A stretch of DNA of 64,000 nucleotides from Blepharisma japonicum. Taxonomy: Eukaryota > Ciliophora > Heterotrichea > Heterotrichida > Blepharismidae. The translations under genes and the position numbers were made by a program. The stretch covers positions 186,001 to 250,000 of the forward strand of contig CATKHK010000033.1 of NCBI GenBank assembly GCA_949751835.1. Reading direction: 5' to 3'. Positions 10,845 to 22,656 of this stretch are shown in pieces (the first letter of the stretch is position 1; every line of letters begins with the position of its first letter). The notes below the pieces were generated by a model that worked only from the letters and a program-made list of their open reading frames with translations, searched no databases and was not told the DNA's origin.

Positions 10845-13800
10845 ATGATATTTCTTCATTTTTTATTGATTTTTCCAACTCTTTCTGATTCTTTGAATTT
10901 TACACGCCTTCCATATACAAATCCTCCTCCCCCAGCAAGATGCTATAATGCTATGGATTATGACCCAATCAGTAATTCTCTCATCATTTTTGGAGGTATC
11001 AAAAGCAACACAGAACTATATAGAGACATATGACAATTTGAATTAAATACAAAATTATGAAATATGCTGGATACAACGTCATCTTACTATTTAGGTATGT
11101 TTTAATGAAGACGGAAGAAGCGGCCCAGCGGTTTTTATAGATGATGCTAAACAGATGTTTTATACTTTTGGTGGACGGTCCTTAAAAGGTGCTCAAAATG
11201 ATCTATGAGGTTTTAATTTAAACACAATGGAGGTAATTTTTATGAAGTGAAATGAAATTAGCGTGAGTGGAGATATTCCTGCACCTAGAACTCTACCAGC
11301 TTTTACGAAATATAAAGAAAATGGAAACTTAAAATTTGCTATATATGGTGGAATTGGGCTAGATGGAGATGAAGACAGCTTAGTAATTTTGGATGTTGCT
11401 AATATGGAATGAACGCTTATGCCTGCAAATGGAGATACTCCTGGCCGTCTCACCTCTGCATCTTTGCAATATTTCAACGGAATGCTCTATTTAGCTGGAG
11501 GAGTTGATGACTCTATTCCTATTAATTTGCGCTATAATGATGAATTTTATCAATATGATTTAACAAAAAAATTTTGAAAAATAATTTGTGATTCCAGTCA
11601 CACTTACACACATAGAACTTTAGCAGGGAGTATTATATATGATGGGTATTTTTATTTATTTTTCGGCTGAAGTGATAAATTAGGGAGTGATGTTTCTGAA
11701 ATCAGTAAAGTTAATTTAAATGGCATAAATTATGAGTGAATTTCGGTTCCTGTTTTGGATGAACCTCATCCATTTACTTTATTAAGAGATTCGTACAGTT
11801 TTGTAACAATAAATTCTACACTTTTTATTTTTGCAGGATATAATATGACAGCAGGAAATTTAAATGACTTAGCTCAGTTTAATGTAGCAGAATTTCCAAT
11901 TACATACGATTGCTTATCAGAGCTTTACATTGGACCTTCTGCAAGGTCTCATCATACAATGCAAGTTATAGAAGGTAATATTTATATATTTGGTGGAGAT
12001 CTAAAAGGATCAAAACTTAATGATTTATGAGTTTTTGACCCAGAAAGTGAAAGTTGAGAAAATCTTTTTCCTGATGGGGATGTTCCGACTCCAAGATCAC
12101 ATCATTCTTCTGGAGCACAAGGAAATGTCATGCATATTTTTGGCGGTATTGATCAAAGTGGTACTTTGTTAAATGATTTATATCAATTTGATGCGACTTC
12201 AAACGTTTGAACAGTAATTAAATCTTCAAGCTTGAACTTGCCATCAGCTAGATATTCTACTTGTGCAGTTTATTCTAGTCCAATATTATATATTTTTGGC
12301 GGAATGACGTCAACCGGAGTTTCAAATGAGCTTTGAAGCTATAATTGTGGCTTGAATACTTTCTCTTTAATATCATTGGATGCTCCTTATAGGGTTTATT
12401 ATCCTCGATGTGCAGTCAATACTTTAGCTACCACATTTTTTGTTTTAAATGGAGATGGAGAATGAGAGAAGCCAATTGGTTTTTTATTTTCATTTAATTT
12501 TTCCAGTAAAAAATGAAAAATACTAAAAAAGCCAGACTCGCCGAAAAGAAACAAATCTGATGGTGTAGCAATATTAATTGGAGATTTTGTAATGTATATT
12601 GGAGGACACCAATGAGGTACAGATCCAATTTCCTCAGTATATGCAATTGATATATCGAATAATTTTCAATATATTGATTATCCTTCAACTCCAATGCATT
12701 TTATTGGGTCAGCTTTTGCCTATTATAAAACAGATCTCTATGTTCATGGAGGAATCTCATCGACTAAATCGTTTATACGAATTTCAGTCCCTTTAGTAAA
12801 CTTCTATAAAATTAGTTTAACACAATTTTGCACTACTACGTTATGCCCTGCTCCATGTAGTCCAGGAACTTATGCATCAGAGAATGGTTGCAAGCCATGC
12901 CGAAAAGGTACTTATAATCATGAGTACGGCAAGTCAGCTTGCTATGATTGCAATCCAGGAACCTATAATCCAAATATAGGAAGTAATACAGTTAGAGAGT
13001 GCTTTCCATGCAAGGAAGGGGAATTTAATAATTTAGTTGGGCAATCTAAGTGTAAAATTTGTGCTATATATGATTACTGCCCAAGTGGGAGTTCAAATCC
13101 ACAGGAGTTATCAGATACCATATCATATACATGGCAGCAGCCCCTCAATTATAAAGAACATTCTAAAGAAGCTTCTAAAATGAATAAGAATTATTTATAC
13201 ACATGCATTGCTTTATTTTCAATCATCACAGTTTTAACTATTATTTTGCAAGGATTTAGAAATAAATTGAGAATCATTGATTTTTATTCCAAATATCACA
13301 ATATTGAGCATAATAGCATCTTAAAGAACTCTAAAAATCGGATTGGAGGATATTTTACGATAGCATTTTTAATTGGTGCTTCATGATTTATATATGGTAA
13401 TATTTCAACATATGTTATTGATAATATTGCAGAAACCAAGGCTCTCTTACCATTGGCAGCTGTATGAAATGAAGCCTCTTCTTTAAATGGAAATATTACT
13501 TTAATAGTCACACTTATTCGATATGGTGGAAACTGTACCAGCAATGGTGCTTGTATTGAAAATTTAAAAATTGATTCAAAGGAAATTTTCAATCCAGATA
13601 CAAGTAAATCATGCTATATGGATGCCAATAATAATTGCATAATAACATATTTATGCAGCAATTGTGAAGTATCAACTGCAGGAGAAATTAATATTTTGCT
13701 TCAGGAGCCTTTAAGCTTTTGTTCAGGAATTTTAGTAAATTTGACTTCAACTTCATCTATACCTAACGAAATAAGTAGTGAAAAAATTGGCGTTATGTCG

Positions 13801-14349
13801 GATAGCAACAAAATCTTCATAGGACATGATCCAACTATATTTTACTTTGTTATGACACCATCAATATTTAAGTCAGCATTTTCTCTATGACCAAATAAAT
13901 TATATGGATACTATGTAGGGATCTCAGCAAATCCAGTAAAAGGATCTCAGAGCTATGCCTATGAGCTCCCCTTTAGCTCCGATTTAAATATAAAAATTGT
14001 AATGGATAAGAATGGATCCTGTCTAAATACAATTAGAAGTCCTAAACAAACAATGCTTATCTTAGTTAGTGCGTTGCTAGGAGCAGTTTTTGGGTGAAAA
14101 GGAGCAATGAAAGGTGTAATGAAAGCTTTAGAGAAATTTACTGTATTTTTAAGCCAAAAAATTGATCGAAAAATTCATTTATTAAATAGGGTTTCAATTA
14201 GCAAACACCTGATTCATATATTTAACTCAAAAATAGTGCGCAAAGAAGCTCATCCTTATAGTATTAGAGAGAGTGAAGAAAGTGATGGCTTAAGAAGCAT
14301 AGAATTGCTTTTCGAAAGCTATACATCTCAGCATCAGCTACTTCAATAA
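10845..14349 (+). CDS. Kelch/GCC2-GCC3 multi-pass membrane receptor, copy 1
   Basis: 1157 residues after reading many UGA codons as Trp and removing two introns: a 16-nt one at 11095-11110 (GTATGTTTTAATGAAG) and a 15-nt one at 11233-11247 (GTAATTTTTATGAAG). The order is: signal peptide (MIFLHFLLIFPTLSDS), about ten Kelch-type repeats (recurring IFGG, NDLW, PSARSHH) likely forming beta-propellers, a Cys-rich GCC2/GCC3 ephrin-receptor-like region (CSPGTYASENGCKPC, CNPGTYNP, CFPCKEGEF), then TM1 (YLYTCIALFSIITVLTIIL), TM2 (YFTIAFLIGASWFIYGNI), a loop with Cys, and TM3 (MLILVSALLGAVFGW) with a basic tail. First of three tandem paralogs. A surface receptor or adhesion role is inferred. Confidence 0.88.
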
Positions 14350-14635
14350 TTCTATTGTGAAATTTTGTCCTTTTTTAGAATTTTAAAGAGAATTGTCTAT
14401 AAACAGATTATCTTAACGGTGTTAACAGTGCTATATCTATTAAAAATACAATTGTTTTCGTTTAAATAAAAATAAACTCCAACTTTAAAAACTGCTCATA
14501 TCATATCAGTTTCAAAAATTGTACTCAAAATAATAGTTCTTTTCAAAAATATAAACACTAATGATAATCGTATTTTATTCTCTAACAAAATTACCATAAT
14601 TATCACAAACTTTTAAATATATATAATTAACAAGG

Positions 14636-17600
14636 ATGATTTTCTTCAATTTTCTGTTGATTTCATCAGCACTCTCCGCATATCTTGACCTCACAAGTAT
14701 CCCACCCACAAACCCGCCTCCTCCTTCAAGATGCTATAATGCAATGGTTTATAACTCAATTGGCAATTCTCTGGTTATTTTTGGTGGGATTGAGAGTAAT
14801 GCAGAGTTTTATAATGACATCTGGCAATTTGACTTAAATAAAAATGTGTGACAAATATTGGAGCCTTCCTCATCCAAATATATAGGTATTTTTTATTAAG
14901 ATGGAAGAAGTGGATCATCTGTTTTTATTGACGAATCCACACAAATTTTTTATATTTTTGGAGGAAAATCCTTAAAAGGTGCTCAAAATGATCTTTGAGC
15001 TTTTAATTTAAATTCAATGGAGGTACAGTTCATATAGTGAAATGAAATTACTATGAAAGGAGACATTCCATCGCCGCGAACCCTCTCTGCATTTACAAAA
15101 TATAAGGAAAATGGGAGCTTGAAATTTGCTATATATGGAGGAGTTGGACTAAAGGGTGATGAAAGCAATTTAGTAATTTTAGATATTAGTACAATGAAAT
15201 GAAATCTAATGCCTGCAAACGGAGATGCCCCAGGCCGACTTTCAGCAGCTTCTTTGGAATATTATGATGGAATGTTGTACTTAGCTGGAGGAGTTGATGA
15301 CTCGATTCCAATTGACCTACACTATAATAGTGATTTTTATCAATATGATTTGATTAAGAATATATGAGTAAAAATAAGCAATCCACGATTTATTTACACT
15401 CATAGGAGCTTAGCAGGAAGCGCTATATATGATGGCTATTTTTATTTCTTTTTTGGCTGAAGTGATAAATATGGTCATGAAATATCTGAGACTAGTATGG
15501 TCCATTTAAATGATCCAAGTTTTGAATGATTAAATATAACTCTTTCAGACAATCCAAGTGTGAATACTTTATATAGAGATTCATATAGCTTTGTATCAGT
15601 GAATTCTTCCTTTTTTATGTTTGCGGGATATAGTACGGCATCAGGAAATCTAAATGATTTGATTAAATTTAATTTGTCTGGCAAAGAGATTACATATACA
15701 TATATGTCAAAGCCTTATATAGGTCCATCGGCAAGATCTTATCATTCTATGCAAGTGATGGAATCAAATATTTATATATTTGGAGGAGACAAAAGTGGGT
15801 CTAAACTTAATGATTTATGAAGATTTGACGTTGAAACTGAAAATTGAACTTTTCTTTATTCAAGTGGAGATATTCCAATTGCCAGGTCGCATCATTCTGC
15901 TGGTGCACAAGGAAACGCTATGTATATATTTGGTGGAATAAATGAAAGTGGTACTTTTCTCAATGATTTATATCAGTATGACGTAACTTCAAATATTTGA
16001 AAGCTTATTAAACCTTCATCATTAGACACCCCATCAGCACGATACTCTTCTTGTATAGTTTATTCAATTCCAATACTATATATATTTGGAGGAATGACCT
16101 CATCAGGGGTTACAAATGAGCTTTGAGCCTATGATTGTGGTTCAAATAAGTTTACTTTAATTTCAGAAAAGGCTCCCTATAGTATGTATTATCCTCGATG
16201 TGCAGTTGATACTTCAGGTACCATATTTTATGTATTAAATGGGCAAGGTGAAAGAGAAACGCCAATGAGCTATATATTTTCATTCAATTTGACAAGCAAA
16301 GAGTGAAAAGTAGTTAAAGAGCCTGATACTTTTGATAGAAATAAAGCTGATGGTATTGTAATGTATGTGGAGGATTTCGTGGTATATATAGGGGGGCAAC
16401 AATGGGGAACTGATCCAAAATCATCAGCATACGCAATTGATTTATCAAATAATTTCCAATATATTGACTATCCTTCATCTCCTATGCATTTTATTGGATC
16501 AGCTTTTGCATATTATAAAACGGACCTTTATGTCCATGGGGGAGTTGCATCTACTGATTTAATTATAAGAAATTTAATACCGATTATAAACTTTTATAAA
16601 ATAAGCTTGACGCAGTTTTGTAATGATAGCTCATGCCCTGCTATTTGCAGTCCTGGAACTTATATAGCCAAAAACGGCTGTAAACCTTGTGGAAGGGGGA
16701 CATATAATAATAAATTTGGTCGAACAGCCTGCTATGATTGTGATCTAGGAACCTATAATCCAAGTATAGGGAGTAATTCTGTCAGAGAATGTTTTCCATG
16801 CAAGGCTGGCGAATTCAGTGACTTAATAGGACAATATAGATGCAAAATTTGTCCTTTAAATTATTACTGTCCAACTGGAAGCTCAAAACCCTCTGATTCA
16901 CCATCAAGTATAATGTATAGCTCATTGCAGCCTCATAGTTATACAGGAAATTCAGAAGAAGTTTCAGCATTAAATACATATTATTTATATTCCTGCATAG
17001 GATTTTTTGTCATTGTAACAATATCAATTATAATTTCTAAAAACCTAAGAAATAAGCTGCGAAATATTGATTCCTATTCAGAAAATCATAATGTAGAAGA
17101 GGCTGTGATGAAGAAATCAAAAAACAGATTTGGAGGCTACTTTACTGTGGGATTTTGAGTGGGTGCTTTATGGCTGATATATGCCAATATTGTAACATAT
17201 GTTCTTGATAATGCATTTGAAATCAAGACTCTATTACCGCTAGCTGCAGTATGACATGAAACAAATTCTTATAGAGGGGATATTACTCTTGTGCTCACTC
17301 TTCTTAGATATGGAGGAACCTGCTCAAATAATGGTAATTGTATTGAAAGTTTATACGCTACTTCAAACCAAATAATAAGCTCCTCTGTTAATCAATCATG
17401 TTATATGGATCATAATGATAATTGCATAGTTACGTACTTTTGTAAAAACTGCGAAGTCTCTACTGGAGCTGAAATTAATATATTACTGCAGGAATCTTTG
17501 AGTTTTTGCTCAGGAATTTTTGTAAATTTAACATCCACTTCTTCTATTCCTAATGAAATCAGCAGTGAAAAAATTGGAATCATGTCTGACCAAAATAAAA

Positions 17601-18115
17601 TTTTTAGAGGCTATAGCCCAACTACTTTTTATTTTACTATGACACCTTCATTATTCCAATCATCAGTTTCATCTTGACCGAGTAAGTCAACTGGATATCA
17701 TGTTGGGATATTGTCTTCACCTTCCAAAGGATCACAGTATTATGCCTATGAATTACCATTTAGCTCAGATTTGAACGTTAAAATTTTAATAGAAAAGAAT
17801 GTCGACTGCCTGAGTACAATAAGAATTGCCAAGCAAACGCTGCTTATTTTAATGAGCGCTGTGCTAGGAGCAGTTTTTGGGTGAAAAGGAGCAATGCAAG
17901 GAATAATGCAAACCGTAGAAAGGAGAATATGGCATGCCCGTAGAAAAATCACCAAAGCAATGAAAATGTTAAACTCAATTGCTTCAAGCAAACATTTAGC
18001 TAATATTTTCAATTCAAAAATTAGAAGTAAAGATGATATTTGTTGCAGTGCAGAAGAAAATGATAAAAGCTACTTATTTGGGACGAAAAAGACTCATGAT
18101 GGTTTTTCTATATAA
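14636..18115 (+). CDS. Kelch/GCC2-GCC3 multi-pass membrane receptor, copy 2
   Basis: 1149 residues, paralog of the copy ending 286 bp upstream, with the same domain order and the same two intron positions: 14886-14900 (GTATTTTTTATTAAG) and 15023-15037 (GTACAGTTCATATAG). Exon 1 (250 nt) and exon 2 (122 nt) have the same lengths as in the other copies. Signal peptide MIFFNFLLISSALSAY; Kelch repeats; Cys-rich region (CSPGTYIAKNGCKPCGRGTYNN); three TM helices. Trp is encoded mostly by UGA, e.g. in GAF and NIW-type repeat positions, but some sites (QQWGTD) are UGG. A perfect hairpin overlaps the stop codon. Ligand unknown. Confidence 0.88.
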
Positions 18116-18137
18116 AGCAGCTCATATAAGCTGCTTT
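18114..18137 (+). repeat. Perfect inverted repeat at the 3' end of Kelch copy 2
   Basis: AAAGCAGCT and AGCTGCTTT flank a 6-nt loop CATATA, giving a 9-bp perfect stem whose first two bases are the last two of the UAA stop. It is followed by a short T run. It would form a stable stem-loop in the 3' UTR. Copies 1 and 3 have no visible equivalent. Confidence 0.7.
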
Positions 18138-19071
18138 TTGAGATTTTTCTTATGACAGAATAATTTATTCTTTTTAAAGATTTACAATAAATTATGATAG
18201 TTAATTTTATTTTAATAAATGGGAATAGTCATTAATAAAATTATATGTAATTTTAGACGACAACAAGACTATTTGCTGCCTTAAATGCGAAAAAGGGTAA
18301 TTTGGAAGAAAGCTTATATATATATCTAAACTCTCACAGGAGCACATATTTTTAGGTTAAGGGCAGGATTCATCATGACTACTTACTCACAAAATCTAAT
18401 ACATTTGAAACAAATGCCAGATGCATAGGTTGTAGCAGAATTTAGAAGATGAGATTCATCTTTTGAATGACTGTTACGTGAATGATGAGGAGCTTTAATG
18501 GATTACAAAAATTAGGAGTGCTTTATGGAGTGATTAAGGAGAGATTTATGATTTATAAAATTGTGCTATATTCGCTCAGATTTATTAGATGAATGAAGGA
18601 AGAACATGGAGGACTACTAATGGAGGTGGATAATAGTATCAAAAAAATTATTAATATACTGATGAGCAAAAAAAGAGAGAAATGCTAGCTCAATTAGCGT
18701 TAAAATATTATAATATATTATAATATATTCATTAAAATGAACATAAATAAGATTAAAGGTTTAATACTTACTTTAGCCTTCTAAGAGGAAGTACCTCGAA
18801 TTATTTCACAAATTTCCATTTTTCAATTTCTTCTCTAAATCCCCTTCATCTATTAAATCTTCTTCATATTCTCTATATATTGGTTCACTTATTCCTTAGT
18901 ATTAGAGAGTAAGATGATTTCTAATTATACCATTAAACCGAAACATTTTTAAGGAGGTTACATCTGCCAATTACTAAAGCAAATATTTTTATCAATAAAC
19001 ATTAATTTATCTTTTTATTTCTTCTTTCGTTTTTTATTAAAACTTCCCTTCCCTATCTGTCTATATAAAAT
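18116..19071. other. 956 bp gap between Kelch copies 2 and 3
   Basis: Much longer than the 286 bp gap between copies 1 and 2. No ORF of convincing length exists under the UGA=Trp code. The part about 18390-18730 is G-rich relative to C on the + strand and one frame there looks protein-like only if UAA and UAG are read as Gln (see findings). It could be a decayed gene or a non-coding transcript. The promoter of Kelch copy 3 should lie in its last part. Confidence 0.4.
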
Positions 19072-22000
19072 ATGTTTAAGTTGGTTTATTGGCTTTTAAC
19101 AAGTGCTCTCTGCAGCTACATCGATATTACACGAATTCCAAGCACCAACCCACCCCCTGAAGCAAGACTATATCATGCTATGGACTATGACCCTAACACG
19201 AACTCTTTAATAACGTTTGGAGGTGCCATAACTCCAGCAAATAAGTTTAATGATATATGGCAATACAACTTTAACACTAGCCTTTGATCTCATCTAGAAG
19301 AAACATCCTCAGCTGCCCCAGGTATTTTATAAGAAGATGCAAGGATGAGTCCTGCAGTTTTCATTGATGAATCAACAGGAGTTTTTTATATGTTTGGAGG
19401 ATCCTCAGATTCTGGCCCTCAAAATGACTTATGGGCTTTTACAATCAGCACAATGAAAGTAATTTTCATATAGTGAAGCCCTGTAAAAACAACTGGCTCT
19501 CCAGATCCAAGAAGTTCTATGGGGTACACTAAGTACATCGACAGTTCTGGAGTCCTAAATTTTGTAATTTATGCAGGCAAAGGATTATCTGGGCTTCTAA
19601 ATACTCTTGTAATTTTAAACACAAGTACCATGAAATGAACACTTATGCCGAACAATGGAGACTCCCCAACTACTTTATATAACCCAAACATCCAGTATTA
19701 CAATGGATATATTTATATTGCTGGAGGAGACGACTATATCAATGCTATTTACAATACAAATTTTTACCGATATGATATTGCTAATAAAAAATGAGAAGAC
19801 ATCACAAATCCTAGCTGAACTTATAAGAGCAGAGTTCTAGCTAGCAGTTTTATTTATAACGGCGTATTCTATTTAATGTTTGGGTGAAGCGATGTATTGC
19901 AAGGGGATATTTCTGAAATTTTCAAAGTTAGCTTAACTGATCCAGATTTCAAATGAAGTACTGTGAGTGTTCTTAGCAGCGATGACTCTGCAGTAGTTCC
20001 AAGGGATTCTTATGGATATGCGTGGGATGGTAGCGCATTTTATATATTTGGAGGCTATGGCTCTGGTGGGAACTTGAATGATGTGGTGAAATTTGATGTA
20101 ACTCAAGACTCAATTTCTTATACAAGTTTAGCGTTTACTAATTTAAGTCCATCGGCAAGATCTTATCATTCAATGGAAGCCATTGAAGGGTTTCTCTATA
20201 TTTTTGGAGGAGTTTATAAAGGAACAAGACTTAATGATCTTTGGAAATTTGACCCGGAGACTGAAACTTGGGAGTCAATTTCTTCAAAAGGAGTAGTTCC
20301 ACCTGCAAGATCTCATCATGCATCTGGAGCTCAGGGCAATGTGATGTTTATTTTTGGAGGAATTGATATTTCTGGACAATATTTAGACGATTTATATCAG
20401 TTTGATGTTAGTTCTAACTCATGGAAACTAATATCTCCTTCAACTACTAACATTCCTTCTTCTCGATATGGTGCTTGCGCAGTGTACTATATCCCAATTT
20501 TGTATATATATGGGGGTTATACTGTTTCAGCAATTTCTAATGAGCTCTGGACATATAACAGCGGATCAAATACTTATGAGCTGATTTCTTCTGAAGCTCC
20601 ATACAATTTGTTTTTCCCACGTTGTGCAATTGACACTGATGGGGCAAGTCTAATTGTGATGGGAGGAAAATCTGATGGAGACACTCCAGTCAGTAATATT
20701 TTTTCTTATTCAATAAGTAAGAGTTCTTGGAAAATATTAAAAATTCCTGATGATTGGTTTCGTAATGTGGGAGAAGGAGTGGTTGTTTACATAAGAGATT
20801 TCATTATATTTCTAGGAGGAGAACAATGGGGGACTGATATAAAGGATTATGTATATGCAATTGATATTGCAAATAATTACACTTATATTGATTATTCACC
20901 TCTTCCTGTTCATATTTTTAGTGCTGCCTATACTTATTATAAAACTGACATATATATTCATGGAGGAGGTCTTGCTACAGGTATTTTTATGAGAAATTCT
21001 GTACCTGTAAGCACTTTTTATAAAATTAAAGTGGCGCAGTTTTGCAATCAAACAGTCTGTCCTGCAATTTGCAGCCCAGGTTCTTATATAAGTAATGGTG
21101 GATGTGCAGCTTGCCCTGTTGGAAGCTATAATAGTGAATTCGGCCAAAGTGCATGCACTGAATGCCCTGAAGGAACCTACAACCCAAGCATCAGCTGTAA
21201 TAACAGAAGAGAGTGTTTTCCGTGTCCAGAAGGAGAATACAACAATCTAATAGGGCAATCTCTTTGCAAAAAATGCCCTATACATTATTTTTGTCCAACA
21301 GGGAGTTCAGAACCATCAGAAAGCTCAGCTGTAATTTCATCCACCTCAACACAGCCTCAAACTTATGAATCAGACTCTTCTGAAGTAAATAAAATCAGCA
21401 ATAACTACTTATATAGCTGTTTAGCGCTCTTTGGACTTGTTACGATCTTAGTAATCTGATCTAAAGAACTTCGTAATAAATTAAGAGGTTTTGACGAATT
21501 TGATGAAAACCACAATATAGGGCAAGATATTGTGCTGAGAAAATCAAAAAACCGATTTGGTGGATATTTCACAATAGGTTATCTTATTGGTGCATCCTGG
21601 TTTATATTTGCTAATATATCAAATTTTGTGTGAAATAACGTGAGCGAGGCCAAGGCGTTGTTGCCATTGGTGGCTGTTGAGGACCAAGTAATAAGTTTTC
21701 TTGGAGATATTACACTAGTTTCTTCGTTTGTTAGGTATGGAGGGAAGTGCGTTAGTGATGAAGATGGGACTTGTTTGTCTGAAATAAAAGTTTCGACAAC
21801 TAATATAAAATCCAAAGGATATTCTGTCAGCTGTGTCATGGATAAAAGTAATAATTGCATTATTACTTTTATTTGTGATGATTGTGAAATCTTAACGGGT
21901 GCTGAAGTGAATTTTGTGTTAGCTGAGTCTTTGAGCTTTGCTTCAGCAATTTTGGTTAATGTAACCTCATCTTCTTCAATTCCTGGTGCAATTAGTAATG

Positions 22001-22548
22001 AAGAAATTGGCCTTCCATCATCTACAAATAAAGTGCTTAGAGGCTATGATCCATCCATTTTTTATTTTTCAATGGTTCCATCACTATTCAGATCAGAAGT
22101 GTCAGGTTGGCCAAGTAATGCAACAGGCTATCATGTAGAAATCACTGAAAACCCAACTCGTGGCTCTGAATATTATACATATGAACTGCCTTTTAGTTCA
22201 AATCTGAATTTAAGAGTTATGCTAAATAAAAGTACAAACTGCTTAAGCACTGTTCGAAGTGCGAATCAAACCTGATTGGTACTGCTAAGCGCTTTGCTGG
22301 GCGCTGTTTTTGGGTGGAAAGATACAGTGCAAGGGATAATGAGCGCTATCGAGAAAAAACTTGTATATGCCAAAGAAAAAATTGGCAAAAAGTTTGAATT
22401 TGCTAAAAGAACCCTTAAAACAAAGCATCTTGCTGATATTTTTGATTTGAGAAGAGGCAAAAAGATAGAGCCAGTCTTCAATTTAGATGAGCTAGATAAA
22501 TCAGGGCTTCATGGAAAAACGTATGATAAGATACACACAGGAAGATAA
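19072..22548 (+). CDS. Kelch/GCC2-GCC3 multi-pass membrane receptor, copy 3
   Basis: 1148 residues, the most divergent of the three tandem copies, with identical gene structure: introns at 19322-19336 (GTATTTTATAAGAAG) and 19459-19473 (GTAATTTTCATATAG), exon 1 of 250 nt and exon 2 of 122 nt. Signal peptide MFKLVYWLLTSALCSY, Kelch repeats (IFGGYGSGGNLND, IFGGVYKGTRLND), Cys-rich region (CSPGSYISNGGCAACPVGSY), TM1 near YLYSCLALFGLVTIL, TM2 YFTIGYLIGASWFIFANI and TM3 near LLSALLGAVFGW. From 19963 to 21459 every Trp is UGG, unlike copy 1, where the same positions are mostly UGA. Confidence 0.88.
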
Positions 22549-22656
22549 TTTAAAAATATATGTATTTTTTCGCATAAACTCATAACTTAAATTCTAGGGA
22601 AAAAATTGAATTTATATTGTGCTATAAAGTGAATTAGCACATTAATCCTAATTAAT

